A stretch of DNA of 64,000 bases from Prunella strophiata (Eukaryota > Chordata > Aves > Passeriformes > Prunellidae): contig JAZBQD010000001.1 in NCBI GenBank assembly GCA_036583965.1, positions 21,995,569-22,059,568 of the forward strand. The letters are read 5' to 3'. Shown here piece by piece: positions 10,600 through 22,004 of the stretch (its first letter is position 1; each line of letters opens with the position of its first letter). Both the position numbers and the translations under genes were made by a program. The notes beneath the pieces are model-generated. The model worked only from the letters and a program-made list of their open reading frames with translations, searched no databases and had not been told where the DNA came from.

Positions 10600-10770
10600 C
10601 TCAGAGAATGGTTTGGGTTGGGAGGGACCTTAGAAGCCCATCCAGTGCCACCCCTGCCATGGCAGGGACACCTTCCACTGTCCCAGGCTGCTCCAAGCCC
10701 TGTCCAACCTGGCCTTGGATACTTCCAGGGGCAATCACAACAATTTCTGGAAGACTTGTTGCCCACAGGC
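10600..10770 (-). mobile_element. CR1: CR1 LINE 3' end
   Basis: The plus strand reads AGAATGGTTTGGGTTGGGAGG, CCATGGCAGGGACACCTTCC, GGCTGCTCCAAGCCCTGTCC and CTTCCAGGGGCAATCACAAC. It is the reverse complement of the CR1 3' end, so the element is on the minus strand and truncated after about 170 bp. Confidence 0.9.
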
Positions 10771-12212
10771 ACATTTTGAGATCAGCCCTGAGGTGATCCT
10801 GTCTCCAGTGCCAACCTTCTGCCCCCACACCTCAAAGAATCTACTGCTCTGACCTTGGAGTGGCTTTCATTTCAGAAAACCACTTTCATTATGGATTGTG
10901 AAGTGCTTTTAGAGCAAAGGAATTACAGAAACTCCTGCCTGAAGAGCAGGCAGGGTCAGGTTCCCCACATCCAGGTAAAAATGCAGATCTCCAATGCAGA
11001 CAGAGCCAATTCACAAAGAATAAAAACCTTGCCCTTTGAGACGCCAAAAATGCAACTCTACAAACTAAAAAGGAAAAAAAATTCAACTCAAAAACAACTC
11101 TTCAAAAAAAGCCAACTAGCATTTACAGAGAAAAAAAACCATGAAATTGTACTTGAATCACCTGAAACAACAAAATACATAAACCAGGAATATTTATGTT
11201 TTAATGGGGCCTAAATACTCATTTTAACAACTTCAGGCATCCCATGCATGCTTTTGTCTTCTCATAATTTTGATGTTATGTGGTATTTAAAAGAACTTCA
11301 TGTGCTTTACTATAAGGAGAGGGAAAAGTGTTTTTATTAAGCATTAATTCTTTTATTTTGGTGGCAGCAAAAATCTCTGCCATCTGTCTTAAAGAGCTGC
11401 TGGTGCTACTCTATAACAGCATTAGAGACACAGGCACACTGCTTTCATCATTACTTGCCTTTCAAGGCAGCCAAAAGAACTGTGCCTCCAGGTAACAAAG
11501 GCTCCTAAAAACCCTGTAAACAGTTAAATAAGAGAGATTTGGAATTCAAACATGAAAATCCTAAACTCACTTAGTGCCTCCATGGCTTAACTTAGCCAGT
11601 TGCAATTTCTGAATTCTTCCACTAAAGATACATTAAAAAAAAAAAAAAAATCACTTCCCTAACTCAGCTTTGCCAGGAGCTCAGGCTTTCAAATTACTTG
11701 AAATTATATCACAAATTGAGAGCTTGCAAGAAATATGGAGAGATTTGCTGGTAAGTACACGACAGAGATAATGAAAAACCAATGTAATCCAGAAAATCCA
11801 GTTCTGCTGAAAGTAGGAAAGTAAGGACAGTTGTCTTCCTAGCAAGATAAAAACTGACAGCTCAAGACAGAAATAAAGGGGGGGGAAAAGTCTTTATCAC
11901 AAAAGAAGAGTTTTCTGATGTATTTCAAGTACTGAAAAATCTAGGATTTGCTTAACAGCTCTGCTGGCAGATCTCAGCCACAGAACTCAAAGATTACAGG
12001 AAGTAGTGTCTATCAGTTCACTTTTTTTGCATAAAACCCATGCTAGTCTATGTCTGAACATGGGAAAGGCATCCTGGTGATGTTAAAAAAGGTAGAATTT
12101 TACCCTCCCTTTTATCCTGTTACTAAAGCAGAGACAGCTCTCATGCTGCAGCTCAGCTCCTCAGGGCCAGGGAGGTGCTGAGGATTGTTACCCACTGAAA
12201 AGAGCCCCAAAC
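10771..12212. other. unique AT-rich DNA, no gene supported
   Basis: Contains a 119-codon lysine- and glutamine-rich plus-strand frame (10855-11214) typical of A-rich DNA, an A run at about 11635-11650 and a G run at about 11879-11886. No recognisable repeat or RNA gene. Confidence 0.4.
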
Positions 12213-12659
12213 TGATGCCTTGAGAAGGCTGACCTAGAACAGAGTTAAAGAATAAAGTAGGGATTTATTAGGAGGTATCAATGGATCCACCTTGGGCAGC
12301 ACAAGAGCCCAGCCAGGGCTGCACCCAAGATGAACCAAAATGGGCACAAAATGCACACCTGGGCACGGAGTCTCTCACTTTGATCAGTTCTGCTCCATTT
12401 GCACCTTGGAGTTCATTGTCCCATTCCAGCTTTAGCCCATGCAGTCCCATCCTGCTTGTTTTTCTCTCTTCAGCCCACGGTGTTTGTGCTCTTGGGGCTG
12501 AGATTTGGCTCATTTGTCCTTGGTCCCCAGCTGGAGAAGGAATTGTTTTGTCTCCCTGCTCTGTGCAGAGAGCTCACCATCCCCTAATGTGAAGCTCAGA
12601 ACTACACACCAAAGCAGCACAGAATCTGAAAAATATAAAAGCTAAAACCTGAGGCATCA
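12213..12659 (-). mobile_element. solo LTR of an endogenous retrovirus, family A copy 1
   Basis: The block is collinear with 54068-54493. Shared boxes are AAAGAATAAAGTAGGGATT, ATGGATCCACCTTGGGCAGC, TCCCATCCTGCTTGT and CAGCACAGAATCT. On the minus strand it begins TGATGCCT and ends AGGCATCA, a perfect terminal inverted repeat with TG...CA ends; length 447 bp. On that strand a poly(A) signal AATAAA is intact (CCTAATAAATCCC), while the TATA box present in copy 2 has decayed. The four bases outside (AAAC, AAGC) differ by one, so they may be a worn 4-bp target duplication. No internal genes remain. Confidence 0.85.
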
Positions 12660-15448
12660 AAGCCACCACTGCAGGTCCCTGTGACACTGTGCAGGCTGAC
12701 AGAGCAGGCAAATGTACCTCAGGCTGAGCCAGTGGAAAACAGGATTATACAGGGAAATGACTCCTTGGGTTTGGGAAATGCTCAGGCCAAGCCAGTAACC
12801 AGGGAGCATCTCACAGCATCACTCTGTGTGTCAGCCCACCTACATTTTCACTCTTAGTTTTAACAGCAGTTTACCCATGGAATTGTCACAACTGGGAGAA
12901 AAAAAAAAAAAAAAAAACAACAAAAAAACCACCACATTCTCTTCATAATACATGATAGCTATTTCCAGCAATCAAAACCATTTGGGTATTCTGCTCGAAA
13001 ATAATATTTTTAGATTAACTTCGAGGGTTTCTTCAGCTCTTTGGCTGAGGAGGGCAAGAGCCCAGGCAAGCATAGCAAGAAACAAAAGTGTGATTAGAGA
13101 GCCCAGAGAGGCTCACCATGGCTTCCTTGATAGCAAGGACAAAGTACACTCTGCTCATCCAAAATCCTTTTTCATAGCAAGGATTTGCCATATCTCCCCC
13201 AAAGAAGGGACTCTCCATCTCATCTGCTCTGCCTGTTACTGCTCCCCAGTTCTTCACACCAACAAAAATCCTGTCTCTCTTTTTGCTATTTGGCAAACAG
13301 GTTACTTAAATCAGTATTTTAGCTGGTGCTAGGTATAAAAGATGACATGCCAAGAGAAATGCTGTGACCCTCCCAGAATTCCTCTGAGCTTTCTATGTGC
13401 ACACCATGGTGCCATTCTGCTAAAGGGCAACTCTGGAATTTAGGAAGATGTTACTGTGGAGTCCAAAGGCACAGCAGCAGCACAGACATCATTACACAGA
13501 ACCCATGTCTCGGGTTAGCCAAGGCAATCATTCAAAGCAGCAGCTCATCAAAAAGACCCTCAAGAAGCCTCCAAAGCTCTGTAGCTCCTGTCAACAAGAT
13601 CCTGCAGGGAAAAACACAAGTGACGAAGAAAAAAAGTCTCTAACTTTTAGCTGCAGATCAATGAAATACATCAGTACATCTCATCCCTCAGCAGACAACA
13701 TTTGGCCTCATGGAACGTGCTATTAGACAAAATTGGCAGGAAAGCCTCTCCAAAGCACAGGCCCATCACAGCAACAGCTCCAGAGATAAAACTCTGAGTT
13801 CTGAGTGAAGCACAGAGTTCTGATACAGAAGATGTAAAGGTGGCTGACAGAACAACAGCTCTGCAGCTGAGGTTCGCATTTCTCCCCCCATCACAAGCCT
13901 AACAGCTCCTTCATGTCTGATAAGCAAGCAAGAGGGATGCAGAAATATGTTAATTGTAAACAGGTTTTATTTACAGGACACTTGTCTTGTGCCTAATTAA
14001 AATTAAAAGAGAAACTAGATTTGGATGTTTTGGAAAGAAGGGAAATGAAAGAGGTTCGGTCCAGCAGCCCATCAAAAGCTTCTCATGGAGCTGAGTGATC
14101 TCAGAGGAATATTTTGTTTACATGTGAATGTTAAACATGTTGCACTGCAATTAAATACATCTCCTGTGGAAAAAGAAATGGCTTCCCTGCTTTCCTGGAG
14201 AAGGCAGGGCCCTGGGAAAAGCCCTGCATGGAGCCAGAGACCTGCAGAGCACCCAGCACAAGCACCAGGATGTGCCTCCCCCCAAACACCAGCACTGCTC
14301 CAGCAGCATCTGCCCATTCATTCCTCTGCCAAAGCACCTACAAAGACAACAACTTCCAGAACCCTGCCTCCATTCCAGATGACTTCTCTGTGACCAAACC
14401 CTTCACCTCCCTCGAGTGAAGGAGGTGGGAGGATTTCCAGGATGGAGCACCCTGTGCTTTGTGGCCGGCTGAAAGGCTTCCTCCCCCACCTACAGGCACA
14501 GCAGCTTTTGCTCTGTGCCCTCAGGGAAATGCAGAGAGGATTCAGAGGTGTGCACACGTTTATAAATGTTTCAGTTCCCACCCACCGGTCTCCAGAAGTG
14601 TTGTTCAGGATGACTTTGGGGCTGCAGGGCAAAGGAACACAGTGCTCTGGCTGTAACACTGGCCAGGTGAAACAGATACATTGCCTTAAGGAAGGAACTT
14701 TGGTTCCTGAAATCAAGAGACAATCCACAGCTTTTGGCTTCCTGACTTAGGAGCAGCCCTGACACCTGGGCATGCAGAGATTCCAGGGAATCATTGAGCA
14801 TTGCTCACTCCTCACCTCTCACAGTCAGTCAAGCACTACTTACTCCAAGTTCCATTTCTCTTCTCCAGCACAAGCTTTATGTGATATAATCCATTATTAT
14901 CCATCCTCATGGGTTTCATACACAAAATATCTTTATTTAAAGGAAAAACCTCTTCATGGGAGTGGTAAAACACACTCTGGATACATCAACATAATGTAAT
15001 CAGAGCAGGATTTTGTTTGACAGTTTAGAACATAAAATTATATTGGATGAGGGGAGAATGGTTTTCATGCAGTAATAAAAGCTACAATCCTAAAATAATC
15101 ACTCCAGCTGAATACACCTTCAAAACGTATTCTCATTTAATACTGCTGGTACACAGGGAATTCTTCCTCTGTGCTAGATAGTGTCAGGTGTTCAGATTAA
15201 TAATTTTTGATTTTCTCCTCTTACTCCCACTTTCAACCCAGCAGCAACATATCCCATTATCTGTTTCACACTAATTAGCAACAACAAAATGCAAGCTGTT
15301 TAAACACAGAGCCTCTTTGTGTTATACAATGTAAATTGGATGGGCAACATAACAAAAGGGTGGAAAGGGAGGGAGGGAAAGAGGGGGAGAGAAAAAAATA
15401 CTGTTAGATGAGAAAAATCACTTTAAATTCTGAGTGGAGGCAAATTTC
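12660..15448. other. unique sequence, no gene supported
   Basis: About 2.8 kb with an A-run followed by an A/C-rich stretch near 12899-12932 and otherwise ordinary noncoding composition. Open frames of 60-136 codons at 14085-14750 overlap on both strands, as expected of chance frames in a GC-richer patch. No repeat or RNA is recognised. Confidence 0.4.
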
Positions 15449-15503
15449 ATAGAATCACTAAAGTTGAAGAACATGGCCAAGACCACTAAGCCCAACCTTT
15501 GAC
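15449..15503 (-). mobile_element. CR1: short old CR1 3' end
   Basis: The plus strand reads CATAGAATCACTAAAGTTG, then AAGACCACTAAGCCCAACC, the reverse complement of the extreme CR1 3' end including its octamer (CATAGAAT). Only about 55 bp remain recognisable. Confidence 0.7.
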
Positions 15504-18500
15504 CTCTTACTACATTTGAAAAAGATATATTGGCTTTTATTGCCTTGCAAAATCAAATAATTTTCCTAATTACATCAAAAAGTGCTGTTTGTGCAGATAA
15601 AGACCAACAGAAAAACCTAATTATTAATTAACACATCATTTTGAATCTTTTACTTCAGTGAAACACTAAAATGAATGTTCTACCAGACCTGCCAAACACT
15701 ACAAGTAGCAGAGTTAATACTAAGAAGAAATCTTAGCATAATTTCTTTTCAGAATCCAGAAACTTTTATAATCACAAGCACTTTTTGAAACATAAATGAG
15801 AAAATACCAGGTCAGAGCAGCATCAGAAGGCTCAGCTTTCATTCTCTCTAGAATAAGTTTTTCCCTTGAGTTCCCCATGACACATCCTCCATCACTGGTG
15901 AGAGCCAAATCTTCCCAGTTGTGGTTTTGGTGGTCTTTCCACCCCCCAAAGCATCAACACTCCCTATAAAACATATATTTCCTTTCTGCCCAGAATTCTA
16001 CAGCCATGAGTGGTGCAGTGCTGTGAATATTCAGTTTTGTAGAGGGCTTTCCAGCAAACTGGCTCCTCATTAGTAGAGCAAATGTTAATTAATATTTTCA
16101 ACTAACGGCCAAAGTCCCAGCAGTTTGGGAGTGCAGGCTGTGCCCTGGGCTTGGCTGCTCTGCAGCAGTGAACAGAAGGCTGCTCTGGCAGGGAAAAAAG
16201 GGAGAAAAGCTCTATTTTGTGGTCAGAAGGGAGAAAAGCTCTACTTTGTGGTCAGATCCAGCAAACTGCATCCCAAGAGCTATTGAGGGTGGATCAAAGA
16301 GTGAGGGCATCACACAGGTGAGGCACACATGCAGTGACTGTTCAAATTCCAAGCGAAAAATATCCTGTTCACAGGAATATAACCCAGGGGAAGAGGCAGA
16401 AGAAACAACAGCAGCTGGTGTGCCCCACCACACCAGTATGAGCTGGGGGGGCAAAGTCCTGCCCCAGGGGAGAAGGAATTCCAAGTGAAGAATATGACCA
16501 AACCTTTAACAGTCCCTGTGCCCACTGACAGATAAACTGCCAACCTTCAAACTGCCAGAAAAAGCTGAACAGGAATTCAATAAAATAACTCAAGGAGCAG
16601 GGAAAAAAATTATTACCAATACAAAGCCATTCAATAGTACTTAAAAGCATCTCTGTTCACATCAGCATCCAAAAGCAGAACATCAAAGCACAAGCAGCCA
16701 GTTTAGTGCACACAGAAGGAAAAGAATCTTAAAAGAATCCTAAAATCTCACCCTTGTGCTATTATTAAGCTACATCCACTGGTATTCATGAGCATGAGAC
16801 AGTTCAGACAAGAATCAATTTCCCTTCACTCTCTTCAACAGAAAAAACAAGTGAATGTTTTCCAAGAGACGGAAAAAGAGGATGCCAGACTTTAGAGACC
16901 TGCTCCAGCTGTCCCCTGCAATATCACCAAATTCCCTCACATTGCCCATGAATTTATCCAATACTCTTTTCTAACTTCCCCTCTCCTCAATGTAACTGGT
17001 ACTCTCAGCCCATCTGACATCCAGAAATTCCTCCTTGCTAGAGATGGCATGAGGTGGGTCTGATTCTAAGTGGTCAGAAGAAAGAAATACAGCCAGGAAC
17101 TGTGGAATCCACAGCACAGTTTCTCTCTCACTGAAGATAATTTGAGTTTATTTTCTATAGCCAGCTGCAGTTTTCTTTCAAAACTAAGTAAACAAGCTGT
17201 GGGAGCTCTACTCCTGTGTCAGAGCTGATCAGAAATACATGATGGGGTCAAAAAGCACTGCAGAAATGCTGACAAATGAGAAGGGAAATATATAAAAAAA
17301 CATTTAAGCTTGCAGTGAAACTAAAAACGTTGTCTGTGCCATGACCAACAACTTGGTCCTTGATTCAGCACAGCAGGGAGGGATCAGCTGAGGTTTTAAA
17401 GCCTGACAATCTCCAATATCTGGGTTCTTCTAGGCTCTTCCCTTTCATGCCATTCACTGAGTGTAGGGGGGAGGCATCACAGCAGTGCCCAGCACCAGCC
17501 TGTTCTGAGCTGGCTGCCAAGGAGCAAAAATTACACTCTGAAAGATGCCAGTGATGTCTTTATTTGCAACCCTAAAAGAGATCCAAGAATATCAATTGGA
17601 GCATTTATAACTTTGGAGCCCTCAGCAAGCCCTTACAGATGGGTACAGAGAAAAGCTTTGTTTCTCAGAGACTGGGGAGGTTGTTCCAACAACCACAGGC
17701 TTTCAGATGTGCTGTCCCTCCTCCCTCTCACTGTGACAATACAGGTGGCTTTGCAAGACCCCTGAGCTGGAAGGGCAGAGGAGGCTGGGTGAGAGGAAAT
17801 CAGCTTTCTGCACAGGAGCTTTTGTGGCACAGCACAGCCCTGAGTGTGGTCAGCACAGCTGCTCACAAAAATACAGGTCATGGTGTGAAGGCAACACATC
17901 CTGACTCGTGGTTGGGGTTCACAGGCAGCTGACAGCTCCCAAAGCCACCATGGTTCTAAGAACTGAACTAAAATCTAGTTCTGAGGGCTGGAACCTCCAT
18001 ACAAGGGTTCATCAAGGTGCAGTGGCAGCAATAACATTAATCCACACTTCTAATCTAATCTGCAATTTGTTCATCCTTTTTACAGGGTTCAAACAGGAGA
18101 TGAATGTGAAATATTTACTGCCTGAAGTGCTGAAAGAAATTAATTTGCTGAGACCACTGAGAACACCACCTGAAGTTGAGCTACCATTGACTTTGGTGTC
18201 CAGCCCGCTTCTCACAAGAACCACAGCTCACCTGTTTCACAGAAAATGCTGTGTCAGCACTGAGTGCTCCTTCAGTCTATAAATTAATCCCAGATCTAAT
18301 TCTAGATCTTCACAGCTGGCACTTAGCAGCAGCTGCTTTTCTCTCCTCAGCAGCTGGCAGACCAAAGGTATTTGTGATAATTCCCCTCCTCATTACAGGC
18401 CCCCAGCACTGCTGAGGGGTGAACTTGTGCTCATCAGGAGCTGTTTGTGCCACAAGAACTGTCCTGTCTACCATCATCCTAACAACTGCTTTGGTTGGTA

Positions 18501-19762
18501 ATGCAGTCCTGAAAGAGAATAAAATGAAAAGCAAGAGCAGCCAGCATTCTGAACTGCCTGCCAAGGTGGACCTTCATCCTCCTCATGCCTTCAAGGTACT
18601 GCAGTGGAATCAATTCCTGAAATTTGAGGTTGTTCACTGCTGCAAAGCACATCAGTCAAACTTTTCTGTTTTTTCCTTCCCTTACAGTTGGAAGATAATA
18701 GTACCAGCTAGAGCAACTGCACAGCAGTGTTGAAAGGATTAATTAGCTAATATTTCTACAGTCTTAAGCATGCAGAACATCACAGATGCACAGTGTAATT
18801 ACTGTTATTAGGTGAGTGATTTCTTTGACTCGTTGGGACAACACACATTTTATCTGTCATCTTTTCATGGCACAGACGTCTGCCACCAGATATTCTCAGC
18901 TAAAAAGAAACCTGAATATCATGGCCTAAACTATCCATGATGTTGGTGTTGGTTTTGGTTTTTTTTTTTGGGGGGGGTGGGGGAGAGGTAACTTTTTTTC
19001 AAGCATCTGTTATTTCTCATTAGCAATAAGGGTTAGAAATTCTGCTGATAGCCACAAAAGCCTTAAAGCTGGCCACAAATGAAGGCCAACATAAAAGCTG
19101 CTGACCTACTTGCAAAGAGCAGTATCCTCCTAAAAACCATGGTGCAAATTAAAATATGCTGGGTTTGCTTTCCCTGACTTCCAACAATGTCCAGAAAGGT
19201 TTTAGCTGCTGACAAAACCTGCTCTAGAGCTATTAATGGGATAAAATTCTCTTCCTTAGGATGTCCTGATGGGGCTGGGATCAGTCAGGGCACTGGAGAT
19301 TGAGGGTACTGTACAAACAAAAGTAAGATAAGCTAAACTAACAAAAAAGGGATGAGACCTCAGCTTTTTGTGGACATTCTGGGGGAAAACTTGGGCACAA
19401 AGGAGCCAAGAGAGGTGTGATAGAACTGGAAGCTGGACTTGCGTGCGTGTATCAAGGGTGATGCTAATCCAATGTTGGTAACTTCATACTGCAAGTAACA
19501 GATGATTCCAGGATGCTGATATTCTCTCTCTCAAGCATAAAAATCAGTGCTTTTCATGGAAATTTAGGTCAGCACACAACCACAGACACAAGCCTGATGA
19601 ACACATTAAGGAACAGTTTAAAGCAATTCTAAGCCAAACAGCTGAAGAAACACAGGGTGTAGAGAAGTCAAAGGGCACAGAACATTCACTTTCTATGAGA
19701 TCTGTAGTGCCACAAATCCTTGCTGTTCTAAAGGAAAAGAATACAAAACCACAAAACTCCAC
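15504..19762. other. unique DNA, 4.3 kb, no gene supported
   Basis: Long AT-rich stretch without a recognisable transposon. It holds a 28-bp direct duplication at 16201-16256 and a T-run followed by a G-run at about 18959-18983 that could form a non-B structure. A frame after a pyrimidine-rich TTTTTACAG (18086) is open for about 65 codons but has no downstream donor and is unrecognised. Confidence 0.4.
16201..16256 (+). repeat. 28-bp direct duplication, two units
   Basis: GGAGAAAAGCTCTATTTTGTGG begins the first unit at 16201 and recurs at 16229 with one change (CTACTTTG). The units are adjacent, so this looks like a small tandem duplication. Confidence 0.9.
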
Positions 19763-20466
19763 GGTGTCTGAGGCTGCAGGAGCTGAGTGGGCAGCTGGTG
19801 TCCCCTCCCTGGCCCAGCAGGGCCATCCCAGAGCCCAGGGCACAGCATTGTGTGCACACAGCTCTGCCACAGCCCCAGGCAGGAGAGCCCCCAGGCTGTG
19901 TGGGCAATGTGCTCAGGGCTGGGCAGTGCCCAGGGCAGAAGTTGTGCCTCCTGTGCAGGGGGAATTGCTGGGCTCAGCCCTGCCCGTGGCTCTGGGGCCA
20001 TGGCTGGGCCCCGCAGCAGAGCCTGGGCCCTGCTCTGCCCCTCCCTGCACACAGGGACAGCCAGGCCTGAGGGCCCCTCTCAGCTGGGGCTCCTCTGCAG
20101 CCTGAGCAGCCCCAGCTCCCTCAGCCCTGCCTGGGCACCCAGCTGCTCCAGGCCCTGGCTCAGCTCCAGCAGCTCCTGGCCCTGCTGTGCTGAGCACCCA
20201 GAGCTGGGCACAGCACCCAGAGGTGCCTCCAGGGCTGCCCACAGGGCCAGGATCCCTCCCTGCCCTGCTGCCAATGCTCTGCTGCTGCCCCAGGCTCCCT
20301 TTGGCTCCTTGGCCCAGGACCCTCTGCTGGCCCAGGGACAGCTCGGTGTCCCCAGGACCCTCTGCTGGCCCAGGGACAGCTCGGTGTCCCCAGGACCCTC
20401 TGCTGGCCCAGGGACAGCTCGGTGTCCCCAGGACCCTCTGCTGGCCCAGGGACAGCTCGGTGGCCA
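19763..20466 (-). mobile_element. CR1: GC-rich CR1 LINE with unusual 3' tail and internal tandem expansion
   Basis: The right-hand part (about 20060-20340) is the reverse complement of the end of CR1 ORF2: CTGAGCAGCCCCAGCTCCCT, GCTCCAGCAGCTCCTGGCCC, CCCAGAGCTGGGCACAGCAC and so on. The element is therefore on the minus strand. The left part (19763-19993) is shared, with no mismatch that I can find, with 41260-41490 in the opposite orientation, but it does not end in the usual CR1 octamer tail. The 5' side carries four 38-bp units (listed separately). Large frames of up to 242 codons across this block on both strands are products of GC-rich repeat DNA, not genes. Confidence 0.85.
20315..20466 (-). 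repeat. 38-bp tandem repeat, four units, inside CR1
   Basis: CAGGACCCTCTGCTGGCCCA starts at 20315, 20353, 20391 and 20429, an exact 38-bp period. The units are identical until the last few bases of the fourth (TCGGTGGCC replacing TCGGTGTCC). The CR1 copy at 41131-41490 has a single unit at the matching place, so this is an expansion of CR1 coding-derived sequence in this copy. Confidence 0.95.
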
Positions 20467-21514
20467 TAAGGAACTACTCAAAGCAACACAACATCTCCAG
20501 GCACTCACCCACTGAAATTGGGTTTGGGTGCCTACCTTGGTGTCTACCTTACTTACAGTCCAGGTCAACAAAGAGCTCTGATGCTGGGGGACTCAGGGAA
20601 TTCCAAGGAACACAACCTGGCAGACTTTCTTTTCCCAGGGACACACACACCAGCCTGGGTCTTATGGAATTCTCTCTCAGTCTCACAGACAATGTGTCTG
20701 GTAGCAGGCAGCTGGGATCATTGAAATCCACTTTAAGGATGACACCACCATGTGAAGCAGGAGAGCACAGCACTCTTCTCCCAGCTTCCTGCTTTTCCCT
20801 AATCTGTCAGCCCTGAGAGCTGCTCCCTGAGCTGATCAGTCACAGCTCCAATTCCATCTCTGCATGATTAGCCAGCATTAGCAAAGCCAAATCAATGGCT
20901 TGATTGCAGATTTGCCAAACAGAAGGGCAATGTGCATGCATTAGAATGATGAGGCAATTTGCAACTTCATTACCTCCTTCAGAGACACGTGAGCTTTTAC
21001 CCTAAAAGTGGCACATGGATTTTAAATCCTGCTGAACCCCACAGCTGCCCTGGTTTTCCCCACAGGAGCCTGGAGGATTAACAGCTGACACACTGAGGCC
21101 AAGCCTGTGCCAGCCCCCATGACAGCCTTGATAAGGAAAAAAGCCATCATGAATTCCTTCTGAAGGGAGCAGAAGGCCTCAGCCTGCAGAAGAGACCATC
21201 CTTTGGGAAGTCTCCTGCCTCCCTGGGGCTTGGGGTGAAGATGAGAATATAAAGGTTCCTACTCCAGTGCAGCCCTCAGATTATTATCCATGATGGATTT
21301 CTCCAAGGGGCAGCAGTGAAGTTGCAATCAGAGGTGTGAGGGCAATCCAGAGACTTCAGAGCCTTGGAATGACTGATTAAGGGATCAGGAGCAGAAGCAA
21401 TGCTTCTCCTCTATCATTCCAGCTTCAGGAAGAAGCAGATTGACACCTGTCTGTGAGCTTGGTGTCACCTGCAGAAGTCTGCAGTCTTTAATCAGAGGTT
21501 GATTTACACAAAAC
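20467..21514. other. unique sequence with a possible conserved noncoding segment
   Basis: No gene is supported. About 20850-21000 contains AT-rich, low-CpG text with motifs such as TGATTAGCC, TTGATTGCAG and CATGCATTAG. These resemble deeply conserved vertebrate noncoding elements, but conservation cannot be judged from one sequence. Confidence 0.3.
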
Positions 21515-22004
21515 CCATTCAGGCTTGAGCCCCTCCCAGTCAGAGAGCCCTGGAGGAACTGGAACATGTCCAGGGCAGGGAACAGAGCTGAGGAAGGGGC
21601 TGGAGCCCCAGGAGGGGCTGAGGGAGCTGGGAAGGGGCTCAGCCTGGAGAAAAGGAGGCTCAGGGGGGACCTTGTGGCTCTGCACAGCTCCTGACAGGAG
21701 GGGACAGCCAGGGGGGGTCGGGCTCTGCTGCCAGGGAACAGGGACAGGACAAGGGGAAACGGCCTCAGGCTGTGCCAGGGGAGGCTCAGCTTGGACAGCA
21801 GCAGGAATTTCTGCATGGAAAGGGTGCTCAGGCCTTGGCAGGGGCTGCCCAGGGAGGTGATGGAGTCACTGTTCCTGGAAGGGTTTAAAAAGACATATAA
21901 ACGTGGCACTTGGGGACATGGGTTAGTGGAGGGCTTGGCAATGTCGACTTAACTGTTGGACTTCATGATCTCAAATGTTCTTTCTGACCTAAATGATTCT
22001 CCCA
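21515..22004 (+). mobile_element. CR1: CR1 LINE, 5'-truncated, about 490 bp
   Basis: Plus-strand CR1 of the subtype that ends in GTGGCACTTGGGGACATGG and a GACTTCATGATCTCAAATG box. Recognisable parts in order are GGAACTGGAACATGTCCAGG, GGGCTCAGCCTGGAGAAAAG, GACAGGACAAGGGGAAACGG, GGGCTGCCCAGGGAGGTGATG, the GTTTAAAAAGACATATAAACG region and the terminal CCTAAATGATTCT. The 21640-21810 part closely matches the inverted fragment at 5995-6165. This family differs in its 3' end from the GGTGTCCCTGCCCATGG subtype seen elsewhere, so at least two CR1 lineages contributed here. Confidence 0.92.

Noticed and set aside
19787..20515. 242-codon plus-strand frame and 184-codon minus-strand frame
   Set aside because: Both cover a CR1 copy and its 38-bp tandem units. 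Stop-poor GC-rich repeat DNA gives long frames on both strands, and the period is not a multiple of three.
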